Notes: generated by a model from the sequence alone, not told the origin. 64,000 bases of DNA from Botrytis cinerea B05.10 (GCF_000143535.2 NC_037316.1:2356001-2420000); one strand, 5' to 3'. Positions 47,478-59,690 are shown, counted from the stretch's first letter. Numbers and translations: made by a program.

Positions 47478-48955
47478 ATGGAACTTCGCGACCGAGGTAA
47501 CGCATCTGCCAAAACAAGATATTCAGCCAACGGACCAGGGCTCTGGACGCGGCAGACTGCAGACAACGCGCCAACTCCTGAACCGCGCAATCGTTCTGAA
47601 GGAAATTCAACTTCGCCGTCACCAGAAGGAAAATCAAAACGAAAAAGGGAGGACAAAAACATGCGTCCCAGGAGACATAGGGCGCCTTCGTCCAGAATGG
47701 ATATGGTGGATGACACAGAGATGAGCGAGACGCCAGAAAGAGGTTTAGGACAAGACTACCCACAGAACGGACAAGCGCTAGAAAGTAGGAACGAAGAAAT
47801 GGCCAATGGACGAGAATTAAGCCAGGGAGATAGCTCTGCAGATGATGCAAACGACAAGTACTTCTCCTTTGGCAGTCATAGAAATGAGCCGACTTTCCTC
47901 GACCGCATCAAGGTTCTACCCGAAATGCGCGATCTACCATGGCGCGAAGACCAGGAATTACCACCGGAAAGATCGACCGAGAGTCAACGCGTTCAGCAGA
48001 GAGGTGCATGTATGGTGGCTACTAGAGGAAGAATAATGACCAACCCATGTTCGCATTGTAAACAGGGCTATGGTCGGTTCTCTCACTGTATTGTGTTGGA
48101 AGAATGGTTTCAAGGAGCTTGCGCGACTTGTATTTTCACGAGTAAAGGGAATAAATGCAGCTTGAGAATAAAAAATCTGGGTATTTACACCCTCTGCCTT
48201 CTGATCTCATCTGGTGAGAATACTTTTACTAACTCTTGGGGTTTACAATTGTAGGGGATCAAGATGCCAGAGCTTTAAGATACACGGAAAAAGTCGACCT
48301 CTCCACCAAGCGAAAGCGATCCGAATTCGAAAAGCCAACGATTGAAGAGGAGAATAGCATATTCAGTAAATTCAATTCGCCAGGTCATTATGTCAGTCCA
48401 TACCCACCTCTGCCATCCATACCACGACCACCATTAAGGACGCCCGGATTGAAGGAAGCTCAAGAGGCAGAATTGGATTCCATGTTACAAGCTCAGATTG
48501 CCCGCGAAGAACTCGATCAAGGAAATATGGATGAAGGCGAACCAGGCGCAAATGGACAGCAGTCACGAGCAGCACCAATAGTATTGCATCGACCACGATT
48601 TTACGAAACTCCTGCGATCAAACAAGCTTTGCAACAAGGAGGTCCACCTCCTCCAAATAATCAATTCGCCCAGCCGATACCGATGCATAATTTCCCCAAT
48701 AATCAAATGGCTCAATATCCCATTTCAACTGATGGTTCTCCAGTGAAAGAACGGTCTCTCATCGGCGACACCCCGAAGAGTACACAAAAACAATTCTTTA
48801 CCGTTCTAAGCGGAGTGGCAGGAGGAATCCAACAACTACAAAAAGAATTGAATGCGCTGAAGTCGGTTCTGGGATGGGATAATGAAGATGATGAACAAGA
48901 AGGCGTTCGTCAACAAAACTCATTGTCGCGTAATGATTCTCGACATGGTCCTTGA
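47478..48955 (+). CDS. DUF3716 six-cysteine protein (copy B)
   Basis: Function unknown. Exons 47478-48180 and 48255-48955, a 74-nt intron (GTATTT...GTAG), phase 1, 467 aa. Cys 191, 194, 204, 215, 218 and 227 have exactly the spacing of copy A (C-x2-C-x9-C-x10-C-x2-C-x8-C). The preceding MVATRG and LPWRE motifs are shared, and the intron again falls seven codons after the last Cys. The N-terminal 130 residues are hydrophilic with a basic patch (KSKRKREDKNMRPRRHR) that could be a nuclear localisation signal. The second exon ends in a coiled-coil-like GGIQQLQKELNALKSVLG segment matching the end of copy A. It lacks the long Gln/His/Pro tract. Tandem duplication of an ancestral gene is the simplest reading. 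Confidence 0.85.
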
Positions 48956-49399
48956 GCTACTTTACTTGACACGAGAAGAGCTAGCTGGCGATTACTAATT
49001 AATTGGCTGCTTATTAGGCCTATATATGTAGAGATATTACACGAGGTGGTTAACCACGTTGTTTGTCAAACTTATTAATTGAGCGGATCTGCATCTACCG
49101 AAGAGGGGATTAAGGAATCATGGCCGGATTTACAGAACTCGAAATTCCATGGTTGAGCATGATGATTATGAATTAGCTTTTGGTCTTGAGGAGAGGAAAG
49201 AAAGGGGGAAGTTAATGAACACATTACTTGAGATTAGGGGATTGGTTTGACTTGTTCTATAACGATATTGCTCAGAATTGGAATGGAAGGAAAGGGAATG
49301 GATGAATGAATGAGAGGTCTGAAATTCAAGACACGAGAAGTGATGGATTTGAAGGAAGGGAAGGTTCGTGGGAATACAATGGACGGTTGACGATTGACG

Positions 49400-49437
49400 A
49401 TTGATTGATTGATGATTGATTGATTGATGATTGACTG
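49400..49437. repeat. (GATT)n imperfect microsatellite
   Basis: GATTGATTGATGATTGATTG-like run with ATG interruptions. Confidence 0.75.
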
Positions 49438-49872
49438 ATGGACACAACAGTCTCGGGATGAAGATGGAGAAGAGTATGGCATTAGATGTCTGTATGTACT
49501 ACGTGTATAGTGTATAGTGTATGAAAATTCGATAGGCGAGGGAGCGAGGGAGGAATGATGGATGATGGATGGTGGATTATGGATTATGATCTATGGACAC
49601 CTGGAATGAACACACGCATAAATGGTCTTCACCAAAGCGCCAAAGCACAAGAAAGAATGTGAGGATGTGAGGATGTGTATATGCATATTGTGCATTTTGG
49701 AGTGCGTGGAGGATAGCCATACATGTGAGATGGTATGATAAGCGTGTGTGTGTATGTATGTTTATGTCTGTGTGAACGAGCGAAAGCGCGCGCGCGAGAG
49801 AAATAATAATTAAAAAGTTTAAAGTCAAATGCTAATTAAAATTCAAAGTTTGTACTCGCTTTTCTAAGCCAT

Positions 49873-49935
49873 GCTCTGCTCTGCTCTGCTCTGCTCTGCT
49901 TAGTGAAGTGAAGTGAAGTGAAGTGAAGTGAAGTG
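49873..49935. repeat. Adjacent (CTCTG)n and (GAAGT)n pentanucleotide repeats
   Basis: About five CTCTG units (49873-49900) are followed after 3 nt by about six GAAGT units (49904-49935). Confidence 0.85.
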
Positions 49936-51058
49936 TTGGTTGGGTACCGGTATGTGGATGGTTGGATGGATGGATGAATGGTCTCTTCTTGGTGGTGGGT
50001 GGTGGTGAGGAGGTTTGCGTATTTGTGCATGTTGTGTTTTGGTATATTGTACATTGTATATTGTTTTTGTATGTATGTATGTATCGGCACTGTATATATG
50101 CGTGTGTCTGGTAGTTACCTAGGGAGTATGTATATGTATATGTATATGTCAGAAAATTACTCATGGTGGGAAGAGAGTGAAATGAAATGAAATGAAACGA
50201 AATGCATGTAGTATTTGGATGTGTATGTGGATGTGTATGTGATTGTGCCGGAATCGATAGCGGGATGTACGGACTTTGTGTGTATTGTTGTAGATGTTGT
50301 GTATTGAGTATTGTGTATTAGATTGGATTATGTATGATTGGATGGGAATTGAATGGGAATTGGAATGGAGATAAGGTTTTTTTTCGTTCGGGTGGTTTGT
50401 TTGTTTGTGGGTTGGTTTAGACTCGTCTTGTGGGCGGATGGATGGATGGATACATGGATACATGGATACATGGGTAGATGCGTAGATGCGTACTAGTAGA
50501 TGAGATGATGAATATAACGTTCGTTAGTGGCGTTGGGATGGGATGGGGCGGGGAGGGGGGGAGCTCGGAAGGTAAAGGTTACGAGATGGAGAGTAGGCAC
50601 TGGGTTGGTGGGATAGATGCACGATTGATGAATGAGTGATTGATGCTTTCAGCGAGAGTAGATTTATATATATATTATATGGATCTATGATATATTTGAT
50701 CGAATAACTAAATATCTCATATCTCATCAATACTTCTCGATATTCCCTTCCCATCTTGCAATTAGACACCTACACACATACCCACAGATATAATAAACCC
50801 ATCTAAACACAATACGACACCACCCACCCTCGGACTAGCACGACTCAAACCAAGGAACAAAACTAATTCCAATCCCCTCCCGCATTTGATTCGTCGGATA
50901 TGGAAAAAGTATACGCTAGGGGATGGGGAGAAAGAGAGATAGCTTTTCACATGCATATTCAACATTGCGAGTCTGTTCTCGCTAGGGGAGGGATGGAGAT
51001 GGGATTGGTGGGTGGTGAGAATGACGGGTAGGTAGATGGGTACAGATACAGGTATGTA

Positions 51059-51089
<31 letters not shown>

Positions 51090-51230
51090 ATATATGTATG
51101 CATTGAGTTGGAATTTATCCTTTGGCACTTACACTTAACACTTACACCTGCACCTGCACTTGTGAGTAGGCAGGTACGAGGACTATACACGAGGACTAGC
51201 TAGGTATTTGACTACGAGGTGCTTTTCATT

Positions 51231-51258
51231 CGTTTCGTTTCGTTTCGTTCCGTTTCGT
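51231..51258. repeat. (CGTTT)n pentanucleotide repeat
   Basis: About five and a half CGTTT units with one substitution, 740-765 nt upstream of the KRE6-like ATG. Confidence 0.8.
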
Positions 51259-51280
51259 GATCTTGGTTTCTTGTTTATTT

Positions 51281-51336
51281 CTTCATCTTCTTCATCTTCT
51301 TCTTCCTTCTCCTCCTCTTTCTCCTCTTCTCCCACT
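51281..51336 (+). promoter_or_regulatory. Pyrimidine-rich tract upstream of the KRE6-like gene
   Basis: Fifty-six nt of almost pure C/T with CTT repeats. Such tracts often lie close to fungal transcription starts. If so here, the 5' leader is more than 600 nt long. This is inference from position. Confidence 0.35.
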
Positions 51337-51995
51337 TCCACGCTCTAATACTGTCGTTTTCACATCCCCTCCACCATCACTGTCGCTTTCGCATATGTAT
51401 TTCTGATACTTTATCGTCAGTACTCGACACGATACATACTATTGACATCATCTCAATCGTTTCCATTTCCATAAATAAATTCTCTCTCTTTCGTTGAAGT
51501 CCCGATAGGCTCGATCTTCAATTCTGGGGAAATTCTCCACCGGTAGCTCTTATCCGTCACTGGCTCCACATTCCAACGCTCCATGCGATAAAAATACTCG
51601 AGTACATCAGAGCCAATTCCGGAAATCTACAAAGTATAGGATCTTGAGAAACTCCTTTGTCGTTTTCGGAATTTCTATTTACATTCATAGATATATTCGG
51701 ATTCAAAACGTCACGCTCTTGGCAGGTTGCTTTGGGTTGTGTGATTGTGTCCTTCGCCGAATTCGCAATGCCATTTTGCTTGTGAGGGTTGGGTTACATG
51801 AGTGAAGTGGGTGGTTATTCACTATTTGATATATGAAGGATTTCTCGAGGAAAATCTCTGCTGGAGTTTTGATTTTATATGGATTTGACGAGGTTTGCTA
51901 TTGTGTGTAGTTTGGTTTAACTGAAATTAACTTGAGAGATATTTGGAGATTTGGTATCTGGTTCAACAAATCAAGTGAGGGAAATTCCACGCACA

Positions 51996-54887
51996 ATGTC
52001 ACCACTACGAAAAGTTTCTCCTCCTGCAAAGGTTGAGATGCGCAATTCTCAGCAACCTCTCATGGAAATGATTCAAGCTGGACGTTCAAACGTGTCGTTA
52101 GCAACAGATATCAATTTCGGCCCATCGAATTCACCTAGTTCTACTACAGATACTGTCAGACCGGATTCTCGAAGACTTTCAAATACTCCACACATGGAGC
52201 GACGCGCATCTAATTTGAGCATGAATCGAAAATCATACTTACCAGTTGTACCGTCTCCTCTTAATCCTTCGACTTCATCAACGACAGTTAATAGTAGCGA
52301 CGAAAGAAAAAGTGGTTTAATAGGTGGTACGGTTTCACCCGCAGGTTCTTCTTCCTCTGGAGATCTACCTCTTCCTACAGCCACAAATTCGAACACCAAT
52401 ACACAGAATAATGGAAATACAAATAAGAGAGGAAAGGGCCTTAGTTCTCCGCAACAACTCCTAAGACAAAAATCAGAGTTGGCAGGAATTGGTTTACAGA
52501 CTGGAGATATATCGAGAACGGGTACACCAAAAGGATTAAAAGATCTAGGCCATGATTACTCCCGCTATCCCAATTCTCGCACTCAATCTTCATATGGCCC
52601 AGAGCCATATATACCCGGCCCGATTTTTATATCTGAAGCATCTACATCATCCGACTCCTTATCTTCTACTATACCCCGAAACCCCTTTCGCGATTCCAGC
52701 GCCGCTCTCATTGATAATCCTGAAAGATGGAGTTATCCTGACGACCGCGTAGCAGCATTCGATCCCTATTTTGGAGGCGAAAAAGGTTTTATACTATATG
52801 ATGATGAAATTGAAGATGATGATAATCTTCATATGCCGAATGAAAATGACGATCGGGATTTTAAACCTACGTTTCATGAGTGGATGGAAAAGAAAAGTTT
52901 GATAAATGCTATTGGAGGGGTCTTAATGGTTATTGGATTACTTTGTGTTTTTATCTTGTTGCCGGTATTAACTTTTACGACGAAGGTTTGGGGGGCGGGG
53001 GCAGGTGGTGGGAAATTTGTGGATTATGGACCGGAGTGGGCGCATGTTAATAATGTTAGTTTCATCTTCTTTTGTCTTGCATTTTGTCTACTCTCAATCT
53101 CTACCCTTTTTGCCTCATCATTCTTCCACACTAACTCCCCAAATAGAGAACTTACCCCCTTCTGCGCAATGTTCGCACAACTCTGATCGATCCCGATACA
53201 CCCCAGGCTTCGAGAACCAGAAAGTCAACATTCAATGGAGAAACCCTCAATCTAGTTTTCTCGGACGAGTTTAATAATAATAATCGAACTTTTTATCCTG
53301 GGGATGATCCATTTTGGACGGCGCCCAATATTTGGTATGGAGCTACACAGGATATGGAGTGGTATGGTGAGTTTTTGAAATTTTCTTTTTGTTTCGGGTG
53401 GAGGTTATGGGAGAAGATGGCTTGAGTTTTGGATTTGGAGATTTGGCGAAGGTTAAGGGGAAGAGAGGGGGTGAGAGAAGAGCCGAGAAATGGAGGTGGA
53501 TTTAAGGTTGTGGGGTTCTTGGCATGCATGATGAGCATGTCAGATTTGGTTCCCATGTCTTCGGAATGATGCATGCTGTCCTGGACTTCATATTGCAAGA
53601 TAGTATTCAATGTCCACATGCTAATACTCCTATAGATCCCGTAGCCGCCACAACTGGAGGAGGTACTCTTCAATTACGCATGGATGCCTTTGCAAACCAT
53701 AACCTGGGATACCAATCCGGTATGCTTAACTCTTGGAACCAACTTTGCTTCAAAGGCGGTATTCTCGAAGTATCTATCTCCCTCCCAGGTCCCTCGGCAG
53801 TTCCTGGTCTCTGGCCCGGTGTCTGGTCCATGGGTAATTTGGGTCGTCCAGGTTACAAAGCTACTACCGAAGGCGTATGGCCTTACACCTACAACTCCTG
53901 CGATTACGGTATTACCCCCAACCAATCCTCTCCTGATGGACTCTCCGAGCTTCCAGGTCAGAAACTCAACTCATGCACTTGTAAAGGCCAAGATCATCCA
54001 ACCCCCGGAACAGGTCGCGGAGCCCCAGAAATAGACGTTCTAGAAGGAAGCGTCGACCCCAATAATCGTATTGGAGTCGTCACTCAAAGTTTCCAAGTCG
54101 CTCCCTTTGACGTCTTGTATCGTCCAAATCACGCATTTCTTCAAATCCCAAACTACAACACCACAAATATGAATTCGTATTGCGGCGGTCCTTTCCAACA
54201 AGCTATTTCCGGCACTACCCTCCTCAACAACAACTGGTACGATGGACTCCAATACCAAAAATACGCATTCGAATACACACCCGGCGTGTCCTCCACCGGC
54301 AAAATTGCCTGGTTCGTAGGCGACGAACAAACATTCATGATGGACGGACGCGCCATTGGTCAAAATGGAAATGTAGCGCAGAGACTCATAAGCGAGGAAC
54401 CCATGAGTGTGATTCTTAATCTGGGCATCAGCGGCTCGTGGAGTCAGATTTTACTTGGGGATCTGAGATTCCCAACGACGATGCATGTGGATTATGTGAG
54501 GATCTATCAGCGCGAGGGAAAGGAGAGCGTGACGTGTGATCCAGTGGGTTGGGAAACGACGGAGTATATTGAGAATCATCCGGTTGCGTATCGGAATGCG
54601 AATTTGACGGTATGTTTTTTTTCTCTCTCTTTTTTCCCCCAGTGACTTCCCCCTTCTCTTCCCTTCTTCCCTTCCCCTTCCCCCTTTTCAAGCACGCGCA
54701 CACGCGTGTATGTATACATACATGCATGCAAGTGCAAAATTTCAGTATATATAAATCAATACATCAATACGACGAACAGAATAAAATAGAACAAATAGCT
54801 AACAACTCACTCTTCACAATCCAATAGGCGTGGAATCAAACGGGCTACGACTGGCCTACTAATTCATTAATGAATGATTGTTCATAA
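51996..54887 (+). CDS. KRE6: Kre6/Skn1-like GH16 protein of beta-1,6-glucan synthesis
   Basis: Golgi/ER type II membrane protein required for cell-wall beta-1,6-glucan, GH16-related fold. Exons 51996-53054, 53147-53366, 53636-54609 and 54828-54887; introns 92, 269 and 218 nt, the last two unusually long here; 770 aa. The first about 300 residues are a Ser/Pro/Asn-rich cytosolic tail, then one TM span (about 305-328, NAIGGVLMVIGLLCVFILLP). The lumenal domain opens RTYPLLRNVRTTLIDPDTP and FSDEFNNNNRTFYPGDDPFW, then WYDPVAATTGGGTLQLRMD, PGLWPGVWSMGNLGRPGYKA. The ExDxxE site is at Glu558, Asp560, Glu563 (APEIDVLEGSVD). Several N-glycosylation sites (NNT, NQT) are visible. Glu558/Glu563 are the GH16 nucleophile and acid/base by family. 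The ATG at 51996 is the first in the frame. Confidence 0.92.
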
Positions 54888-55820
54888 ATAGAGATATGGT
54901 GATATAGGGATACATGCATATAGATTAGTTAGGTAATGGTTAATTATGATTATGATCAATATTCATATATATATATACTCGTGTACATATATATATATAT
55001 ATTATTTCTTCATCTTATGTTCGTCTTATGTTCCTCTCTATTTTTCTGTTCTCTTTCTTTTACATTGGGTGAATTTCGTGGTGGGTGGTGGATTGATTAT
55101 ATGATGCAATATGATGTGATGTAATAAGTAAGGGCAGGGTAAGGTAGGAAGGAGGCAGAGGACAAGAGAGGATGGGAACGGAATTAATTATATTATACAT
55201 TGATAGTACATAGACACAACCAAAAGTAATATAAGCAAAGTGAAATAAAGCGAGATGAAATGAAGTAGCTAATAATTAATACTAATTAATACAAATACAC
55301 ATACACACGGATACACATCAACATCGTGCAAAACTCAACACGCATCTCATTTGTCTTGACATGATTTCATTTTTTATCATTTCTCGTTCAATGCCCCCCA
55401 AAAAGAACACTAGACTATAATCTAGTTATCTACCTTCATCTCCCTCTCCCTTTTGTTTCATTCCATGTCATTAGAATTCATTTTCCTTCATTCCCCATAC
55501 AGTATTCCCCATTCATCGCATCGCAAAACTTTTCTTTCCCATCACTCATTCCCATCTTTCCCTACCCATCATACAACGCATTGTTTAAACGATCAATCGG
55601 GACATATACGAATGATATCAATCCGCTCCCAGCAGAAACAAAAAAAAGCAAATCAAACTGACTAGCTAGCTCAAGCTCGATGCAAGTAAACTCCCTAAAT
55701 CGCAAGCGAAGTTGTGAAAAAAGAAAAGAAAAAATCAAAAGGCAAATGAACACCAACCAGTCCTCCCTAAAACCATCCGAAGAAAAAATATCTGGCAACT
55801 AATAATCGGCAATGAATAAT
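54888..55820. other. Convergent intergenic region
   Basis: Contains the 3' regions of the KRE6-like and LEU1 genes. AT-rich with TA repeats near 54965-55003. No gene recognised. Confidence 0.55.
54960..55004. repeat. Imperfect (TA)n tract
   Basis: Two TA runs separated by ACTCGTGTACA, just after the KRE6-like stop. Confidence 0.8.
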
Positions 55821-58304
55821 TTACCAATCAAGCGGTTCCTTAATTTCCTCTCCGCGATTAGTTCTAGGTACCGGCTTTGGCTTGACTGCCAACTTTCCAT
55901 TCTTTCCTCTCTTCAAGTATCCACTACCATCTAACCATGGTGTCTCCTTTGTCATCTTCTTCTCAAAGGTCGAAATCTTATCTTCCATTTGAAGAGTTAA
56001 TCCAATATCATCCAACCCATTGACTAAACAATGTTTTCTGAATTCTTCCACCTCGAAGCTACAGATTTTCTTGCCAGATTCATCATTGATAACTTGATTT
56101 GGAAGATCAATTTCGATTTCCTTGCCTGCATATGCTTCTGCTGCAATGGCATCGAGATCGGCTTTGTTGGTGATTGGGATTGGAAGCATACCATTCTTGA
56201 AGGTGTTGTTGAAGAAGATATCAGCGAAAGATGGGGCGATGATACATTTGATGCCGAAATCAAGAAGGGCCCATGGAGCGTGTTCACGAGAACTTCCACA
56301 TCCGAAATTGGGTCCAGTGACAACGAGAACCTTGGCCTTTCTATATGGTTCTTGGTTGAGAACGAATTCGGGCTTCTCAGTTCCATCTTCGTTGAAGCGA
56401 AGAGCATAGAAAAGAGCAGATCCAAGACCAGTTCTCTTGATAGTCTTCAAGAATTGCTTAGGAATAATAGCGTCGGTGTCGGCATTAGCTCTGTCTAATG
56501 GTGCTGCAATTCCCTTGTAGATTTCGAATTTTGGTAGACCAGCACTGGAGTGTGCAGCGGTGGTGTTTGTGTGTGGGGAGTTATCTTCTGGCTGGTCACC
56601 AATAATCTCTCGCTCATCATCATCAGTCTCAACACGTTCATCAACGTGTGCCTTGCCTTGATAACTAGTTGGTGATACCTTCTTTGGTGCTGAATCGGCT
56701 CCCTGGGAAAATTTTCTCACATCTGTAAGCTTACCAACAATAGCGGAAGCTGCTGCTGAAGCTGGCGATACCAAATGAGTACGACTTCCAGCTCCTTGAC
56801 GACCTTCGAAATTTCTGTTACTGGTACTAGCACATCTTTCCTTTGGTGCCAAAATATCAGGGTTCATTCCAAGACACATACTGCAACCAGCTTCTCTCCA
56901 TTCGAAACCAGCATCCGTGAAAATCTTGTCAAGACCTTCATCTTCTGCCATACTCTTGACAAGACCGGAACCTGGAACAACCATTGCTCGCTTGATATTG
57001 TCGGCAATCTTTTTCCCCTTGACAATACCAGCTGCAGCTCGGAGATCCTCAATTCTTGCATTGGTACAAGAACCAATGAAAACCTTGTCCAAAACAATCT
57101 CTTCCATTGGAGTTCCGGCAGTAAGTCCCATGTATTCCAACATCTTGATAGCATTCTCCTTCTTTCCCTTATCGGTGTAAGATTCTGGATCTGGGACTGA
57201 ACCGGTAATTGGAACGACATCTTCAGGACTGGTACCCCAAGTCACTGTTGGAGCAACATCCTTTGCATCAATGAAGACATCGATATCGTACTTGGCGTTT
57301 TCATCGGATTGTAAACCCTTCCAGTATTTTATAGCTCTCTCCCATTCCTCAGAACCATACTTTGGAGCAAGTGGTCTATCCTTGAGATACTCAAATGTGA
57401 TCTCGTCTGGAGCAATCATACCAGCTCTCGCACCACCTTCGATAGACATGTTACAGATTGACATTCTACCTTCCATACTCAAGCTTCGAATGACCGAACC
57501 ACAAAACTCAATGACTGCACCGGTTCCACCAGCCGTACCGATTCTTCCGATCGCATGTAAGACGACATCCTTTGCGGTGACACCTGGTGCAAGTTCACCA
57601 TCGATTTGAATTCTCATATTCTTGCTTCGTTTGGTAATCAAAGTTTGTGTCGCAAGTACATGCTCCACTTCACTCGTACCAATTCCGAAAGCCAAAGATC
57701 CAAATGCACCATGTGTGGAAGTGTGACTGTCACCACAAACTACCGTGGTACCCGGGAGAGTGAAACCCTGTTCAGGACCAATGATGTGCACAATACCTTG
57801 ACGCTTATCACCGAGACCAAAGTATGTGATTCCAAAATCCTTGACATTATCTTCGAGTGTCATGCATTGAAGTCTCGAATCTTCTTCCTCGACGAAAGTT
57901 TCGATGTTTTTGAGGGATTTTCGGGAACTGGTTGGGACGTTCTAAAGGGAATATTAGATTTGTCGTTGTTGGATTTGATAGAGAACTTACATGATCGGTT
58001 GTAGCGAGCGTACAATCTGGTCTTCTAACTTTCCTGCCGGCATTTTTTAAACCCTCGAAAGCTTGCTATAAACATTGGTTAGAAATGTGACTCGATGAGA
58101 AAGTAGCAGGAGGAACATACCGGTGAAGTAACTTCATGCACTAAATGTCTATCTATATCAAGAATCAGCATTTGAATCCCCAATCCTGTTCGAAATCCAC
58201 ATACCGATGTAAAGCAAGATGGTACCATCCATTCTCTCATCTACGATGTGGTCTTGGAGAACCTTATCGTAGAGAGTTTGAGGTCTACCTTCAGCAGTAG
58301 GCAT
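55821..58304 (-). CDS. LEU1: 3-isopropylmalate dehydratase (fused large and small subunits)
   Basis: Isomerises 2- to 3-isopropylmalate in leucine biosynthesis, cytosolic in yeast. Four exons on the minus strand, 58304-58205, 58152-58121, 58065-57991 and 57941-55821, with introns of 49-55 nt, 775 aa. The second exon is only 32 nt. N-terminus [21 protein letters not shown] is followed by [21 protein letters not shown]. The aconitase-like domain has [20 protein letters not shown] and the [4Fe-4S] ligand cysteines in [11 protein letters not shown] and CSMCLGMN. An acidic linker (about 400-450) leads to the small-subunit swivel domain containing [16 protein letters not shown]. Fungal enzymes fuse leuC- and leuD-type subunits, as here. 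Likely controlled by Gcn4/CPC1-type and Leu3-type factors: a perfect TGACTCA is 625 nt upstream, and CCAAT and other near-matches are present. Confidence 0.95.
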
Positions 58305-58659
58305 ATTGGCGACTTGGGTGGAAAATAACAAGACAGAGGTTTCTTTCTAATTCGTATGTATCTCTTCCTTTCCTCTGGCAGTGGATTGACTTGATATTGA
58401 ATTCCAAAGAAAAGAACAAATTCTCAAAACTCCTCGGACCGAAACTTTTATTAATGAAACGAAAAGAATTTCAGAGAAAGATTTACAAATAGTATAAGTA
58501 AGTAGGTAGGACGTTGGTTGAGAGAATAACTTTCCAGGGAGTGCGGGGTGGATACTATTTTATGATGCTCTCCTCTACTTGGTAGAACAAAGTCGAAGAC
58601 CAAATGTGCCGATATCGGGGGGAGCTCCAGACGATCTCCGGTCGGTGCAGACCCGGTGG

Positions 58660-58664
58660 CCAAT
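58660..58664 (-). promoter_or_regulatory. CCAAT motif upstream of LEU1
   Basis: CCAATCA on the plus strand (ATTGG in the gene's orientation), about 356 nt before the LEU1 ATG. The motif suits the HAP/CBF complex. Short motifs occur by chance often, so this is tentative. Confidence 0.3.
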
Positions 58665-58928
58665 CAAATGCAAGGTATTACCTTTTCTGCCACTTTCTTG
58701 TCTTCTGTCATTTTCATGCAAGTGACTCTGTAGTTGGGAATCGGTTCCACTTCTGATTCAGAAATCAAGCTTTGATATTGATATAAGGGGATGTGGACCA
58801 ATGAGACGAGAGCTATTATGGACTCATAGATGATTCGTATTACTCATAAAGGCCCCTCACTGTCGCTCATTTTCGAAGGCGGTGAGGGTTGTTTTTTTAT
58901 ATACGGAACATCGTACATGGGAATCCAA

Positions 58929-58935
58929 TGACTCA
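58929..58935. promoter_or_regulatory. Perfect TGACTCA (Gcn4/CPC1-type) site upstream of LEU1
   Basis: Exact palindromic AP-1-like site bound by Gcn4 in yeast and CPC1 in filamentous fungi, which activates amino-acid synthesis genes. It lies 625 nt upstream of the LEU1 ATG. A near match, TTGAGTCG, lies nearby at about 58964. Confidence 0.45.
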
Positions 58936-59629
58936 ATCAACGTACTCGCGAAAGCGGAAGGGTTGAGTCGTCGTCCAGACTCCAGTATCGGGATGTTTGA
59001 CCCTTGACAATCTAGATGGTCCTTTGATTTATGTTAAATGTCTGGTTGGTTAGAAGATTGGGTATATGAGATAGAATATAGAAGACTGAATATAGAATAT
59101 ATATATAAAATCAAATATATGAGATAAAGTATAGATTATAGATCTATATATACAACATACATACCATATAACTTACAACATACAACATACAACATACATC
59201 AAGTTCCCACCCCATATCATAGCAACAAAGTTATCCAATCTCAACCTTGATACAAATTCCAATCCCCTCAACAACTCACCCATCAATCCAATCTAATTCT
59301 AACCCTCATTACTTTCCTCCCATCTCCCACCCGTCCCCCACCACCACCACGGGAATTCCATGCATTCCCCAATCCCCAATCCCCCTCAGCCGCAGCCCCG
59401 ATTCTGAAATAAGATCTATACTACACTAGATTACATTTATATTACGTTACATTGCATTACATTACAGCACCGCCATCCCATCCCATCTCATTCCATCCCA
59501 TGTGCCTATGTGCCTATGTCGGCACCAAAAGATCTCGCTCGCTTCCCATCGGCCCCATCCCATCGCATACCGCACCAACAACCCCGAACCCCGCGACTGC
59601 GCCTGCGCCTACGACTGCGACGTCGCATA

Positions 59630-59690
59630 TCCATCTATCCATCTATCCATCTGTCCATCTATCCATCTGTCCATCTATCCATCCACCGAT
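59630..59690. repeat. (CCATCTAT/CCATCTGT)n minisatellite
   Basis: About seven 8-bp units alternating CTAT and CTGT. Confidence 0.8.

Larger units (their letters stand above)
48956..51995. other. Three-kilobase microsatellite-rich promoter region of the Kre6/Skn1 gene
   Basis: Between copy B of DUF3716 and the KRE6-like gene. Contains many tetra- and pentanucleotide tracts (listed separately), a CT-rich tract at 51281-51336 and a (CGTTT)n tract at 51231-51258. Small Ile/His/Ser-rich frames on the minus strand follow the repeats and are treated as chance. Confidence 0.55.

Noticed and set aside
56024..57609. Several long frames antisense or frame-shifted to LEU1
   Set aside because: Shadows of the aconitase-family coding sequence; none shows a domain.
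58638..58656. Paired CCGG half-sites suggesting a Leu3 site
   Set aside because: Spacing is 11 bp rather than the 4 bp Leu3 needs.
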